The notes under the pieces were generated by a model that made no database searches, had not been told where the DNA came from, and saw nothing but the letters and a program-made list of their open reading frames with translations. A stretch of DNA of 64,000 bases from Bacillota bacterium (GTDB lineage Bacteria > Bacillota > Clostridia > Christensenellales > Christensenellaceae): assembly GCA_023408315.1 (NCBI GenBank), contig JAEYKI010000029.1, forward strand, positions 62,001-126,000, written 5' to 3'. The translations under genes and the position numbers were made by a program. Position 1 is the first letter of the stretch, and each line of letters starts with the position of its first letter. Of this stretch, positions 42,876 to 52,853 are shown one piece after another.

Positions 42876-43685
42876 ATGGATACGGAAGGCCAGATCAGAA
42901 GCGGCGTGGCGGAAGTGTACAAGCCCATCCGCCTGGGACGCAGATACCGGATTAATACAAAGAAGTTTGCCAGATCTCTCACGCTGCTGGGCTGTTTGGT
43001 TGCGGTGATTGTAGCCGTTTGTTTTTCTGCAAACGCCGTGCCCGCTGTGATACAGGCCGCGGCAGAGCCAAAGGCGACGGCGGGCACGCAGGAAGAGGCA
43101 AGTATGCCCGCGGGCGGTGCACTGGCAGGGAAAACGGTCGTGGTGGACGCGGGACACGGGGGCTTTGACATTGGCGCAACGGGCGCATCCGGTTCCCATG
43201 AATCTGATCTGAACCTGAAGGTGGCGGCATATTTAAAGGCGGATCTGGAGCAGGCGGGCGCGCTGGTGGTGATGACCCGGGAAGATAAGGACGCGATTGC
43301 GGACACCAAGGACGGGGATATGGACAAACGGCGGCAGATTATTCAGGAAAGCGGATCCGATATTGTTGTAAGCGTGCATATGAACGCGAACACAAATACG
43401 GATATCCGGGGGCCGCTTGTTTTGTTTGCGCCGGGCGCTAACGAGAGCGAAAAGCTGGCCAAAATGATCCAGAACGACATGCAGGAGAAGCTTGCGCCTC
43501 CCGTTAAAAACACAGCGCGGGCGGAGAACCTGTTTATTCTGCAGAGCTGCACGCAGCCCGGCGTTCTTGTTGAATGCGGCTTTATTACCAACCCGGAGGA
43601 AGAGGCGCTGATTTTGCAGAATGACTATCAGCAAAAAATTGCGCAGGCTATTGCGCAGGGCTGCGGGGAATTCCTGCAACCCTGA
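42876..43685 (+). CDS. N-acetylmuramoyl-L-alanine amidase (Amidase_3, CwlD-like)
   Basis: The 269-residue exported or membrane-anchored enzyme has a hydrophobic segment (about 35-55) and a catalytic domain (about 85-266). Zinc ligands lie in VVDAGHGGFD, a Glu in SHESDLN and His in VSVHMNAN; the catalytic Glu is in LVECGFITN. It cleaves the amide between MurNAc and L-Ala in peptidoglycan. The start is uncertain: an upstream TTG at 42861 is in frame, and no strong ribosome binding site is visible before either. Confidence 0.9.
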   Translation: MDTEGQIRSGVAEVYKPIRLGRRYRINTKKFARSLTLLGCLVAVIVAVCFSANAVPAVIQAAAEPKATAGTQEEASMPAGGALAGKTVVVDAGHGGFDIGATGASGSHESDLNLKVAAYLKADLEQAGALVVMTREDKDAIADTKDGDMDKRRQIIQESGSDIVVSVHMNANTNTDIRGPLVLFAPGANESEKLAKMIQNDMQEKLAPPVKNTARAENLFILQSCTQPGVLVECGFITNPEEEALILQNDYQQKIAQAIAQGCGEFLQP

Positions 43686-43963
43686 TTCCTTTATTTTCCG
43701 GCTCTTTTTCCCGGGCAATCCGGAACCCTCACAAATTTTCTGCGTCCAAAATATAAAAATGAATGAAAACGGTTGATTTTTTTGCCATATCACCGATAAC
43801 TGTATTAGGCGTACCCTCCACGGAAAGGGGACCGTGGCGCAGCTAAGGATTCTTTACAGAATGTTAACAAACATTTATAAGAGCCTGTTTTATAATAAAA
43901 AGCTGGCATAAGGGGTATAAAGATGAAAATGCGCGGCATTCAACGCCGCAGGGAGAATAGATT

Positions 43964-44962
43964 TTGAGACAAATAGCGGTAGAAGAGAGAAATGCGCCCC
44001 GAAAAAAGAAAAGAAGCGGGCGTGTAGCGCACGGGTTTATATGCATTATTGCGTTTAGTATATTTTTCAGCATTGTGCTTGTATACTACGGGCCGTTTAC
44101 AAATTGCAGGGACTATATTGTCGCAAGGGCCATGGGCGCGGAAAATACCAAATTCCTGGCCACCACCTTTTTGAGCCAGAAGGAGATTGACGCCATACTG
44201 GCCGTAACAAATCCCCAGGTGGACGACGGACAGGAGCGGCTTGAAGACGTGCAGGTAAACGGCTCCGGTGCAGTATCTGGTGATATAGAGGTAATTGACG
44301 TTAAAGGAGAAAATTATACCGGCAAGCTGATGGTTATTCCCGATCCGTCTAAAATCACTTTGGGCGTGGCGCCCGAGCTTGGAAAGGTGGGAGCTACCCT
44401 GAGTTCTATTGTGAAGGAAGCCGGGGCCATTGGCGGCGTGAACGCCGGCGGCTTTTTGGACGACAATTTTACGGGCACAGGCGCTGAGCCGGACGGGATT
44501 GTGATTAAGGACGGGGCAATTGCTTTTCAGGCAAGCGACAAAAGTAAATTTCAGATAGTTGGGTTTAATAAAAACAACGTGCTGGTGGTAAGCAATTCCA
44601 TGACCATCAGCCAGATCAAAAAGGCAAATCTGCGGTGCGCCATCTCGTTTGGGCCGGCGCTGGTATTAAACGGCAAATCGCTGGTGACTTCCGGCGGGAC
44701 TTCGCTGCAACCCAGGACTGCCATTGGCCAGAGAAAGGATGGGACCGTACTGTTGCTGGTAATAGACGGGCGGCAATCCAAGAGCGCAGGAGCGAATCTT
44801 GCAGATGTTGCTTCTATTATGCTGAAATACGGCGCGTATAACGCGGGCAATCTGGACGGCGGTTCGTCCGCCACCATGAACTACAATGGAAAAACTTTAA
44901 ACAATCCCTGCGATATTGCGGGCGAACGTTCCATTGCAACCGCGTATCTGGTAATGCCGTAA
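43964..44962 (+). CDS. Phosphodiester-glycosidase-family exported protein (NAGPA domain)
   Basis: A 332-residue protein with a membrane anchor (about 25-45) and a NAGPA-type domain (about 110-330). Family marks are GAIGGVNAGGFLDDN, RTAIGQRKDGTVLLLVIDGR and the C-terminal NLDGGSSATMNYNG. Homologues cleave sugar phosphodiesters or act in exopolysaccharide and spore-envelope biology. The start is TTG (43964) behind AGGGAGA. It is followed after 9 bp by the propeller-like protein. Confidence 0.87.
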   Translation: MRQIAVEERNAPRKKKRSGRVAHGFICIIAFSIFFSIVLVYYGPFTNCRDYIVARAMGAENTKFLATTFLSQKEIDAILAVTNPQVDDGQERLEDVQVNGSGAVSGDIEVIDVKGENYTGKLMVIPDPSKITLGVAPELGKVGATLSSIVKEAGAIGGVNAGGFLDDNFTGTGAEPDGIVIKDGAIAFQASDKSKFQIVGFNKNNVLVVSNSMTISQIKKANLRCAISFGPALVLNGKSLVTSGGTSLQPRTAIGQRKDGTVLLLVIDGRQSKSAGANLADVASIMLKYGAYNAGNLDGGSSATMNYNGKTLNNPCDIAGERSIATAYLVMP

Positions 44963-44971
44963 GAGGGGAAT

Positions 44972-45988
44972 ATGCAGACAGATATTAGACAGACTAAAAA
45001 AAAATCCGGCAACCTTTTCAGGCGGACATTGTTCTACGCCATTCTATCCTTTGTGCTTTGCTTTGTTTTATTGGCAATGGTGAACCATTCCATAGTATTT
45101 GGGACAGGCAACCAGGCGGCGGGCGCCTCTGCGATTACACAGACGGTTATTACGGGTGTTCCAAAGGATGCGCAGCATATCTCTTTTTCATATGACGACA
45201 AGTACTGCACATACCTGTACGAATCAAAAATATATATCAAGGACATTGCGCAGGATAAGGAAATAAAAACCATATCTGATACGGGGATTACCTGGGCGCA
45301 ATTGATGTATGACAGGAACAATATTTTGTATTTTACCCAAAGCAGCAGTGCGATTGTGCTTAAAACCTATACGATTGACAACGATGTTTCAAATAAGCAG
45401 CTTTCCATTAAAATAACATCCGGGACCAAAATTAAGGATGTGGATTATTCCAATGCCACCAATTTGATATATATCAACCTGGAAACGAAAAAAAGTGGAA
45501 CAACCACGAATACCATTTATTCCATTAATATCATGAAGGAGCTTACAAAGGTATCTTCCAGCAGTATTGTGGACAATATGGTGCTTTTAAACAACACGGG
45601 TTCCCTGTATTATGAGGATGGCGACAACAATTTATACAATCGTGTGAAGAAAGTGGTGGATTTGGATACGGGCCATTTGATCGGCTGCGATTCGGAGGAC
45701 CGGGTTTACGTGCAATCCATTGATGACAAAAGTTCCATATCTGTTCTGTCCGGAAGCAAAACGGATAAAGTACTGACTTTGCCCGATACGGATTATATTT
45801 CGTTTTATTCGGACAAAAGCAATGTGTTTGCCATATACAACGACTACATCATCAACCTTTCGGGCGATATGTCCGCAAGGTTTACATATGATTCCAGCCT
45901 CACTTTTTTGGGCCTTGGGGGTTCCAATGTTTATTTCAGAGATACGGAAGGCAACATTATTGCCATAGCTTCAAGTTTTGATTCCTGA
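44972..45988 (+). CDS. Membrane-anchored propeller-like extracellular protein, unknown
   Basis: The 338-residue protein has a single N-terminal membrane helix (about 19-45) and an all-beta extracellular domain rich in Tyr, Asp and Ser. Repeats such as SFSYDDKYCTYLYESKIYI and LTFLGLGGSNVYFRDTEGN resemble WD40/DPP-like propeller blades. No enzymatic motif. GAGGGGAAT precedes its ATG. It likely partners with the NAGPA protein in the envelope. Confidence 0.7.
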   Translation: MQTDIRQTKKKSGNLFRRTLFYAILSFVLCFVLLAMVNHSIVFGTGNQAAGASAITQTVITGVPKDAQHISFSYDDKYCTYLYESKIYIKDIAQDKEIKTISDTGITWAQLMYDRNNILYFTQSSSAIVLKTYTIDNDVSNKQLSIKITSGTKIKDVDYSNATNLIYINLETKKSGTTTNTIYSINIMKELTKVSSSSIVDNMVLLNNTGSLYYEDGDNNLYNRVKKVVDLDTGHLIGCDSEDRVYVQSIDDKSSISVLSGSKTDKVLTLPDTDYISFYSDKSNVFAIYNDYIINLSGDMSARFTYDSSLTFLGLGGSNVYFRDTEGNIIAIASSFDS

Positions 45989-46110
45989 TGCGGAAATTTC
46001 CGGTTTTTGTTGGATTAGCATTATTTTTACAAGAAAAGAACCACCATTGACACAATTGCGCTTTGCATTCTTCCCTTTATTCCGATATCATTAAAAAGAG
46101 GTTTTTGTTC

Positions 46111-46695
46111 ATGGTATCGAAGGAAGGAATCAAGCAGGCTGCATTTGAATTGTTTGCGGAAAAGGGGTATGAGGCTACCTCCACCCAGGATATTGCGGAG
46201 GCGGTTGGGTTAAAAAAGCAGTCTTTGTATTCCCATTTCAAGAGCAAGAGCGAAATTTTTACGGAAGTGCTGAACGACCAATCCACGATTATTCAGGACG
46301 AACTGAAAGCTTCTATTGAAGCCAATCAAAACAGACCAGCCGAAGCTTTTTTAAAAATGTTTTTTGAGGCTCTGATACAATCGTTTTCTGCGGGAAACCG
46401 CCTGCTTTTTTTAAAAAGAGCGATTCTTTTATATGCCAGCAAAAGCAGGCGCCCTTTTATTGAGGAATTTATTTTAAAGTTTAGCGGCACGTTGAAAAAC
46501 AGTTTATACGTCGTTTTATCCACCCGGTACGGCGTATTTACCGATCCTAAAAAATTTCAGACGTTTTATTCTTATCTTATGCTGCATGTGTACGGCTACA
46601 TAGAGATTATGCTTACAGGGGAAGCGGATGAATGTTTTTATCCGTATGTTTGGGAGAAGTTCTGGAAGTCTTCCGAAGCGTTTTTTATATTCTGA
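46111..46695 (+). CDS. TetR/AcrR-family regulator
   Basis: The 194-residue regulator has the TetR helix-turn-helix (FAEKGYEATSTQDIAEAVGL, then KKQSLYSHFKSKSEIF) and a helical ligand domain. Start at 46111 is preferred because AAAAAGAGG precedes it and the HTH begins at the usual distance. A TetR-type dyad at 46818-46833, between it and the chemoreceptor gene, is a possible target. Confidence 0.9.
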   Translation: MVSKEGIKQAAFELFAEKGYEATSTQDIAEAVGLKKQSLYSHFKSKSEIFTEVLNDQSTIIQDELKASIEANQNRPAEAFLKMFFEALIQSFSAGNRLLFLKRAILLYASKSRRPFIEEFILKFSGTLKNSLYVVLSTRYGVFTDPKKFQTFYSYLMLHVYGYIEIMLTGEADECFYPYVWEKFWKSSEAFFIF

Positions 46696-46719
46696 TTTCA
46701 AAATGTAAACAGCCATTAT

Positions 46720-46746
46720 AGTCCGGCCGCAGAGCCGGATTTTTTA
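46720..46746 (+). terminator. Terminator of the TetR gene
   Basis: TCCGGC-CGCAGA-GCCGGA followed by TTTTTTATT. Confidence 0.88.
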
Positions 46747-46817
46747 TTATTCAATAAAAAGTATATCAATTATGGAAAAAATACTAAATATTATTTTTCT
46801 TTTTTACGATGAAATAA

Positions 46818-46833
46818 ACGAACGACCATTCGT
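46818..46833 (+). promoter_or_regulatory. Possible TetR-family operator upstream of the chemoreceptor
   Basis: ACGAA-CGACCA-TTCGT is an inverted repeat of the kind bound by many TetR/AcrR proteins. It lies about 100 bp upstream of the chemoreceptor gene and about 120 bp after the TetR gene end. Confidence 0.4.
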
Positions 46834-46930
46834 AAGTGCTTTAAAGCGAAATGTTGTATCCGTTGATTGCACATTCGTTTTTTAGCATGGTTTGGGGGAA
46901 TTTTTAAAAAAATGCAGAAGGGATAGAAAT

Positions 46931-49156
46931 ATGAAAAATTTGAAGATCAGCACAAAGTTATTTATTGCATTTCTGGTAGTGTTGGCAGGAATTGCAACGG
47001 TTGGCACCTTTGGGCTTACATCCATGGGTTCCATGGCAAGCGCGGGTGAGGAAATGTATAATAAAGACCTGATTGGCGTAAGCAACGTTGCGGATATGAC
47101 CGAAGAATTTTTTACCCTTCGGGTATCGGTGCTTAAAACGGTATACGAGGATTTCTCGCAGAGCGGTGCAGAAAGCCTGCAGAAAATACTGGACAGTTCA
47201 AAAACAGAATTGAACCAGGATTTTGACGCATACGCAAAAACAATTGTTGACCAGCAGGGTGAAACAAACCTGAACGCATTAAAAACAACGTTTCAGGACT
47301 ACGAGAATCAGATAGGCCAGGTTATTGCGGTTGTGGAGTCGGGCGATTCAGGCAAACTGAAGGATCAGATGGCAACTACCGCAGCAGCGGCGCAAAAAGT
47401 GGAAGACCAGTTGAATGTAATGCAGGAATACAACAGTGAATCTGCCAAAGCAACTTTGGCGTCCAATGAGCAGTCAAAGACAACAAGCATTCTTATTATG
47501 GTTTTGGTTGAGGCAGCGGTCGGCGTGATTGGCGTACTGATGGCCGTTAGCGTTACAAGAGGGATTACCAGGCCTGTACGCCGACTGACGGAAGCATCCG
47601 GTAAAATCGCGGCTGGAGACATGGATATCCGGCTTGTTATAGACTCCAAAGACGAACTTGGAAGCCTTGCCAAGTCGTTTGAGGAAATGACGGCGTCCAT
47701 TAAAAAACTGATAGCGGATGTGAATATGCTGGCAGAGGCGGCAGGCCAGGGCCGCCTTTCAACACGCGCGGATACGGAACAGCATCGGGGAGACTACCGC
47801 AAAGTGGTGGAGGGATTCAACCAAACGCTGGACGCTATTATGGAACCTTTAAAAGCCGTTCAGGAAGACCTTGAGGTGCTTGCAAAGGGTGAACGCAGTG
47901 AAGTGCTGGATGCCGGGCTATACAACGGCGATTTTAAACACATTGTAAGCGATATGGCAACTCTGCGTTTGACCTTTAGGGCTCTCATAGCTGAATCCAT
48001 TGGTCTTGCGGACGCGGCGATAGAAGGCGACCTTAAAAAGAGGGCGGACATCGGAAAAGTGCCGGGCCTGTTTGGGGATATTCTTTCGGGTTTTAACAGA
48101 ACGCTTGACGCAGTGATTAATCCCATTAACGAATCCGCCCAAGTTTTAAGTGAAGTTGCAAAAGGCAATCTGCAGGTAAGGGTGGAGGGAGATTACAAGG
48201 GAGACCACGCAATAATCAAGAACGCATTGAATGAAACAGTTGATTCGCTGAACGGGTACATTACGGAGATTTCAAATGTTTTGGGAGAGATGGCCGCCGG
48301 AAACCTGGACCTGGAAATAAAATCCGATTACAGGGGAGATTTTGTGGCTCTCAAATCTTCCATCAACCATATCATTGGCTCTTTGAACGAAGTGTTGATG
48401 GAGATCAGCCTGACGGCAGACCAGGTTGCGGCGGGCAGCGAGCAGGTTTCTGCCGGAAACCAGGCCGTATCCCAGGGAGCGACCGAACAGGCCAGCTCCA
48501 TAGAAGAATTTACGGTGACCATGGGCCATATTGCTTCACAGACCAACCAAAACGTGGAGAACGCAAAGGAATCCAAGGCGTCTGCCGTGCGGTCCAAACA
48601 GGCGGCGGAGGAAGCGGACGTACAGATGAAGGAAATGCTCAAGTCTATGGACGAGATTAACGAATCTTCTGAAAACATCTCCAGGATTATTAAAGTGATA
48701 GACGACATTGCCTTCCAGACAAACATACTGGCTTTGAACGCGGCGGTAGAGGCCGCACGGGCAGGCGCGCACGGAAAAGGGTTTGCGGTTGTTGCGGAGG
48801 AGGTGCGGAGCCTTGCGGGAAGAAGCGCAGATGCCGCCAAGGAAACCGCGGAACTGATTGAAGGTTCTGTAAAAAAGATAAACGAGGGAGCCAGATTGGC
48901 GGACAAAACCGCCGACGCGCTGAAGCTGATTGTGCAGGGCGCGCTGGACGCTGAAATTTTGGAGGAGAAGATACTCTCCGCGTCTGAGGAACAGGCGGCG
49001 GGAATACGGCAGGTAAACCAGGGCATTGAGCAGATGAGCCAGGTGGTGCAGACCAATTCCGCCTCCACACAGGAAGGAGCTGCAGCAAGCGAAGAGCTTT
49101 CCGGACAGGCGGTGCTGTTGAAAGAAAAAATTGAAATGTTTAACCTGAGAAAATAA
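46931..49156 (+). CDS. Methyl-accepting chemotaxis protein with several HAMP-like repeats
   Basis: The 741-residue transmembrane receptor has helix 1 (about 8-30), an extracytoplasmic four-helix-bundle-like sensor (31-182), helix 2 (about 184-206) and a HAMP domain (208-262). A further roughly 220 residues of HAMP-like repeats follow (for example [31 protein letters not shown] and [10 protein letters not shown]). The C-terminal signalling domain (about 500-741) has the conserved tip [19 protein letters not shown]. No C-terminal CheR-binding pentapeptide is present. GAAGGGA lies before the ATG at 46931. No che gene is adjacent. Confidence 0.92.
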   Translation: MKNLKISTKLFIAFLVVLAGIATVGTFGLTSMGSMASAGEEMYNKDLIGVSNVADMTEEFFTLRVSVLKTVYEDFSQSGAESLQKILDSSKTELNQDFDAYAKTIVDQQGETNLNALKTTFQDYENQIGQVIAVVESGDSGKLKDQMATTAAAAQKVEDQLNVMQEYNSESAKATLASNEQSKTTSILIMVLVEAAVGVIGVLMAVSVTRGITRPVRRLTEASGKIAAGDMDIRLVIDSKDELGSLAKSFEEMTASIKKLIADVNMLAEAAGQGRLSTRADTEQHRGDYRKVVEGFNQTLDAIMEPLKAVQEDLEVLAKGERSEVLDAGLYNGDFKHIVSDMATLRLTFRALIAESIGLADAAIEGDLKKRADIGKVPGLFGDILSGFNRTLDAVINPINESAQVLSEVAKGNLQVRVEGDYKGDHAIIKNALNETVDSLNGYITEISNVLGEMAAGNLDLEIKSDYRGDFVALKSSINHIIGSLNEVLMEISLTADQVAAGSEQVSAGNQAVSQGATEQASSIEEFTVTMGHIASQTNQNVENAKESKASAVRSKQAAEEADVQMKEMLKSMDEINESSENISRIIKVIDDIAFQTNILALNAAVEAARAGAHGKGFAVVAEEVRSLAGRSADAAKETAELIEGSVKKINEGARLADKTADALKLIVQGALDAEILEEKILSASEEQAAGIRQVNQGIEQMSQVVQTNSASTQEGAAASEELSGQAVLLKEKIEMFNLRK

Positions 49157-49172
49157 ATACAAATAAAAGCAA

Positions 49173-49219
49173 GGCCCGTTCTCCAAGGAAATGGTATCCG
49201 GGGAACGGGTTGTTTTTTT
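49173..49219 (+). terminator. Terminator of the chemoreceptor gene
   Basis: CCCGTTCTCC (49175-49184) pairs with GGGGAACGGG (49200-49209), one G-U pair, followed by TTGTTTTTTT. Confidence 0.88.
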
Positions 49220-49343
49220 ACCGGGGCTGCGCCATAATGGGAGTATCATCCTGCCCAATAGACGTTTTTGCTCGCAGGGACCCAGGTGCGCATAAAAAGG
49301 CGCAGTGCTGATAAACTGTATGAAGAAAGGCTACGGTGTTTGA

Positions 49344-50252
49344 ATGGTTGACGTTTGTTTGCTTGGCTGCGGAGGCATGATGCCTTTGCCCGAGAGGCGC
49401 TTGACAGCTCTTTTATACCGGACGGGCGGCCAAATGGTATTGATAGACTGCGGCGAGGGAACGCAGGTTGGCCTTAAACTGGCGGGTTGGGGGTTTAAAT
49501 CCCTTTCCGCAATTTTGTTTACGCATTTTCACGCGGACCATGTGGCGGGGTTGCCCGGCCTTTTGCTGACACTTGCGAACGCCGGCAAAACGGAGCCGCT
49601 GTGCTTGTTTGGCCCGCCGGGGTTGGAGGAAGTTGTGCGCGGGTTGACAGTGATAGCGCCCGCACTGCCGTTTGACCTTCATTTGTGCAAGCTGCCGGAA
49701 GAATCAAACTGTACGCAGCGGCTGGGGGAGTTGTTTATACAAAGCGCCCCGGCAGACCACAGGATTCCCTGCCTGGCCTACAGCCTGGAGATCAGGCGCG
49801 CAGGCGCCTTTGACGCGCATCGTGCGCAGGCGCAGGAAATACCCATAGAATACTGGAGCAGGCTTCAAAAAGGGGAAACCATTTGGCACCAAGGCAGGGT
49901 GTTTGATTCCGGCATGGTGCTGGGGGAATCCAGGCGGGGCATCAAGGTGACCTATTGCACGGATTCCAGGCCCGCTGGCAGCGTTGCACTGCTGGCACGG
50001 GATTCCGACCTGTTTGTATGCGAAGGCATATATGGCGAGGACGAAAAACGCGACGGAGCGGTGGGGAAAAAGCATATGATATTTTCTGAAGCCGCATTTC
50101 TGGCAAAGGAGAGCGGGTGCCGGGAACTGTGGCTGACGCATTACAGCCCTTCTCTGAAAGACCCATTGGAATATATTGATTGTGCGCGCGCCGTATTTCC
50201 AAATACCAAAGCCGGATTTGACGGGATGTCAAAAACCATTTGTTTTGAGTAA
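49344..50252 (+). CDS. rnz: Ribonuclease Z
   Basis: The 302-residue metallo-beta-lactamase-fold nuclease carries the HxHxDH motif in FTHFHADHVAGLPG and the later metal ligands TYCTDSRP and LWLTHYSPS. This is the tRNA 3'-processing endonuclease. Length and order of motifs are standard. The ribosome binding site is weak (GAAAGG, distant), so the start may shift slightly. Confidence 0.93.
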   Translation: MVDVCLLGCGGMMPLPERRLTALLYRTGGQMVLIDCGEGTQVGLKLAGWGFKSLSAILFTHFHADHVAGLPGLLLTLANAGKTEPLCLFGPPGLEEVVRGLTVIAPALPFDLHLCKLPEESNCTQRLGELFIQSAPADHRIPCLAYSLEIRRAGAFDAHRAQAQEIPIEYWSRLQKGETIWHQGRVFDSGMVLGESRRGIKVTYCTDSRPAGSVALLARDSDLFVCEGIYGEDEKRDGAVGKKHMIFSEAAFLAKESGCRELWLTHYSPSLKDPLEYIDCARAVFPNTKAGFDGMSKTICFE

Positions 50253-50340
50253 ATTTTTTTAAAAACCCGCTTTTTGGCCGCCGCCTGCATAAATCCAGTT
50301 ATTTGATTTAAAATAATGGTAGAAATGGAGGCAAGCAACC

Positions 50341-51102
50341 ATGAAGTTGAACGGAAATACGATATTGATTACGGGAGGAGCAGGCGGAATTGGGTTTGCT
50401 CTGGCGGAGGCTTTTTTGGCCGCCGGGAATGAAGTGATTATATGCAGCAGAAAAAAGGACAGGCTGCAGCAGGCGCAGCAGAGATATCCGGGGTTGCATG
50501 TGCGGGAATGCGATGTTTCGGATGGCAGCAGCAGGGACGCTTTGGTATCCTGGATTATTGAAAATCACAAAAAACTGAATATATTGGTAAACAACGCGGG
50601 GATACAGAACAACATTGATTTCCGCCTGGGAAAAGAGGAACTGCTGAGGGGGGAAAGCGAGATAAGAACCAACCTGGAAGCGCCCATATACCTGTGCGCC
50701 TCCCTGATCCCCCTGCTGATGAACCAGTCCACGGCGGCGATTGTGAACGTTTCCTCTTCCCTGGGGCTTGTTCCAATGGCGCACATGCCCGTTTATTGTG
50801 CCACAAAGGCGGGCCTGCATATATTCACGAAGTGCCTGCGCAGGCAGTTGATTTTAACCAACATACGGGTGTTTGAGATTTTGCCGCCCGCGGTGGATAC
50901 CGAACTGAATATGCAGGGGCGGCGCAGGCTTGATACAGGCGCGCAAACGGGCCTGCGAACGATTTCGGCATCCGAATACGCCGCCTCTATTATGGAGCGG
51001 CTGGAGAGGGACGAGCTTGAGATTGTAGGCTCCGCGCTGAAAAACGCGTCACCGGCAGAGCAGGAGAGCATGTTTGAAAACATGAACATGGCGTGGAGGT
51101 AA
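50341..51102 (+). CDS. DltE-like short-chain dehydrogenase/reductase
   Basis: The 253-residue Rossmann enzyme has the cofactor loop TGGAGGIGFALAE, NNAGIQNN, catalytic Ser in NVSSSLG and the YxxxK motif in VYCATKAG. Sequence style fits DltE-type SDRs, whose substrate is unknown. AATGGAGG lies before the ATG. Confidence 0.9.
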   Translation: MKLNGNTILITGGAGGIGFALAEAFLAAGNEVIICSRKKDRLQQAQQRYPGLHVRECDVSDGSSRDALVSWIIENHKKLNILVNNAGIQNNIDFRLGKEELLRGESEIRTNLEAPIYLCASLIPLLMNQSTAAIVNVSSSLGLVPMAHMPVYCATKAGLHIFTKCLRRQLILTNIRVFEILPPAVDTELNMQGRRRLDTGAQTGLRTISASEYAASIMERLERDELEIVGSALKNASPAEQESMFENMNMAWR

Positions 51103-51279
51103 TCCGCCAATGGGTACCTTACGCCTTTTTCCTTTATGCGCCATGCTACGCCGTTCAGATCAATTGCGCGTAGCGGCGTTTAAGATATAAATCTCTACGA
51201 ACCTTTATATAAAAGTCATAGTGTGAATGTATACAGGTATATTATAACGTTATTTGCCTGTCATAAAAGCGTTTGACGC

Positions 51280-51305
51280 AAAAAAGGCGGACCGTCCGGT
51301 CCGCC
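51280..51305 (-). terminator. Terminator of the URO-D-family gene
   Basis: On the minus strand GGCGGACC-GGAC-GGTCCGCC is followed by TTTTTTGCG. Arms are at 51286-51293 and 51298-51305 on the plus strand. Confidence 0.88.
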
Positions 51306-51328
51306 CATGCATTTATTTTGTATGCGCT

Positions 51329-52573
51329 TTATCTTTTGCCATAAGTCAGGGTCGTTTCAAACATGGCTTCAATGTTTTCCACCTTGGCGTCGTCTATCAT
51401 GGTGCCGCTGTCCATAATAAATCCGCCGCCCGGCGCGCAGGTATCTATCAGCATTTTGCAGTAATCCACAACTTCCTGTTTTTCTCCGTAGGTCAGCATT
51501 ACCGCGGGCACGTCGCCCATGATGCAGCTGTGGCCGCCCAGGGCTTTTTTGGCTTTTTGCATATCCGTATATTCAAAAGAGAAGATGCATTTTCCCGGGG
51601 GTACTTCCTTTAAGTATTCCAGACGGCTGTTGTATTTGCCTTCCACATACAGCACGGGTACCAGACCGGCGTCCGCAACGGCAGTGATGTATTTCAGGAG
51701 CGAGGGCCAGTAGAACGTTTTAAACTGCTCGTCGCTCATGAATTCGTCCACGCCCTTGTGCAGCCAGTACCAAACATACGGCGTCTGCTTGCCCGAGCAT
51801 CCGGCGATGGTGTCTTTAATAGCGAATTCCGTAACCACGTCGATCAAAGCCAGGAGCTCGTCCGGGCGGTCGTACATATCCATCAGTATTTCCACTGTGC
51901 CGCGCATGCTGTCGCCGATCATATCAAAGGGCGCATAAGCGAATCCCGAATACAGTAGAGGCAGGCCGAATTGGTTCTTCATCTTATCCTGGTAGTTGCC
52001 CAGCTTGCCGAACCAGTCCATTAACTGCTTGCCCGTTTTTACCAGAGTATCCAGGGAAGCGATTACTTCCGGGTCGGAGAAGGCTGCAAATTCGCCCATA
52101 TGGCCAAACCACATGGAATTACGGAAATCAATCTTGGCAAGGCCCTGCAGGTTGGCAAAGCTTCTGGGGATCCATTTATTCATCATGAACTTTGTGATGT
52201 CCATGGTGGCCTCGTGGTATTCGTCGCCCTTCATGTATTCGCCTTCAATATACTGGTACATGGTGTTGGGGTCTTCTATATGCTTGCCCGGCCAGCGGAA
52301 CCAGGTGATGCCCGATGTTTCCATATAGTTTGTGGGGAAGAACAGGATGGGATCCCAGGCAAGATCCGGCTGAAAATGCTTGTAGAATATATCATACGCT
52401 TCTTCCGCCTTGCTGAAGTCTTCCATTGCGTCCTGAATGGTGCAGGTTCCGGCATAGTAGATGGGAAATGCCTGGAACACCGGAACAAGGGGCACTCTGT
52501 CCGGTTCAATGAGTTTTGTTGCGTCCGTTACTCTTTTTAGGCGTGCGGTATATTGTTCTTGCACATTTGACAT
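51329..52573 (-). CDS. URO-D-family protein, probable corrinoid-type methyltransferase
   Basis: This 414-residue TIM-barrel protein belongs to the uroporphyrinogen-decarboxylase superfamily. In anaerobes most such proteins move methyl groups to or from corrinoid proteins rather than decarboxylating porphyrin. The C-terminal GGGFIMDSGTMIDDAKVEN and CIMGDVPAVMLTYG fit the superfamily. No heme gene, corrinoid protein or MtrH-like gene is next to it, so the substrate is open. TAACGGAGGT-like signal precedes the ATG on the minus strand. Confidence 0.8.
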   Translation of the reverse strand: MSNVQEQYTARLKRVTDATKLIEPDRVPLVPVFQAFPIYYAGTCTIQDAMEDFSKAEEAYDIFYKHFQPDLAWDPILFFPTNYMETSGITWFRWPGKHIEDPNTMYQYIEGEYMKGDEYHEATMDITKFMMNKWIPRSFANLQGLAKIDFRNSMWFGHMGEFAAFSDPEVIASLDTLVKTGKQLMDWFGKLGNYQDKMKNQFGLPLLYSGFAYAPFDMIGDSMRGTVEILMDMYDRPDELLALIDVVTEFAIKDTIAGCSGKQTPYVWYWLHKGVDEFMSDEQFKTFYWPSLLKYITAVADAGLVPVLYVEGKYNSRLEYLKEVPPGKCIFSFEYTDMQKAKKALGGHSCIMGDVPAVMLTYGEKQEVVDYCKMLIDTCAPGGGFIMDSGTMIDDAKVENIEAMFETTLTYGKR

Positions 52574-52750
52574 AAATGTTACCTCCGTTTTTGTTTAAGA
52601 GAAATCTTTGGTGTTAGTATTTAGTGGGAAGATTTATTTTAATCATACTGAAAAATAAAAAAAAAGACAATGCTAATTTATAAAACAATTTTATTAATTT
52701 TTGAATTATTTTGTTATTTTGCATTATCTTGTTCGGCTGGTTAAAGGGAT

Positions 52751-52787
52751 ATGATTAGTAAAAGAACAAATAATTACCGCTAATCAT
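52751..52787 (+). promoter_or_regulatory. Long-spaced dyad between the URO-D gene and the toroid-like gene
   Basis: ATGATTAG (52751-52758) and CTAATCAT (52780-52787) are perfect 8-bp arms separated by 21 bp. A TATAAT stands downstream at 52820-52825. It may be a site for a regulator of either divergent gene. Confidence 0.4.
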
Positions 52788-52853
52788 CAGGCTTTGCGTA
52801 TGGTATGATGACATAGTTGTATAATTTGTTTTTATCAAGGAAGGTGTTACATT

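Noticed and set aside
51329..52573. Heme-biosynthetic uroporphyrinogen decarboxylase
   Set aside because: No other heme gene is nearby and the protein looks like the wider URO-D superfamily of anaerobes.
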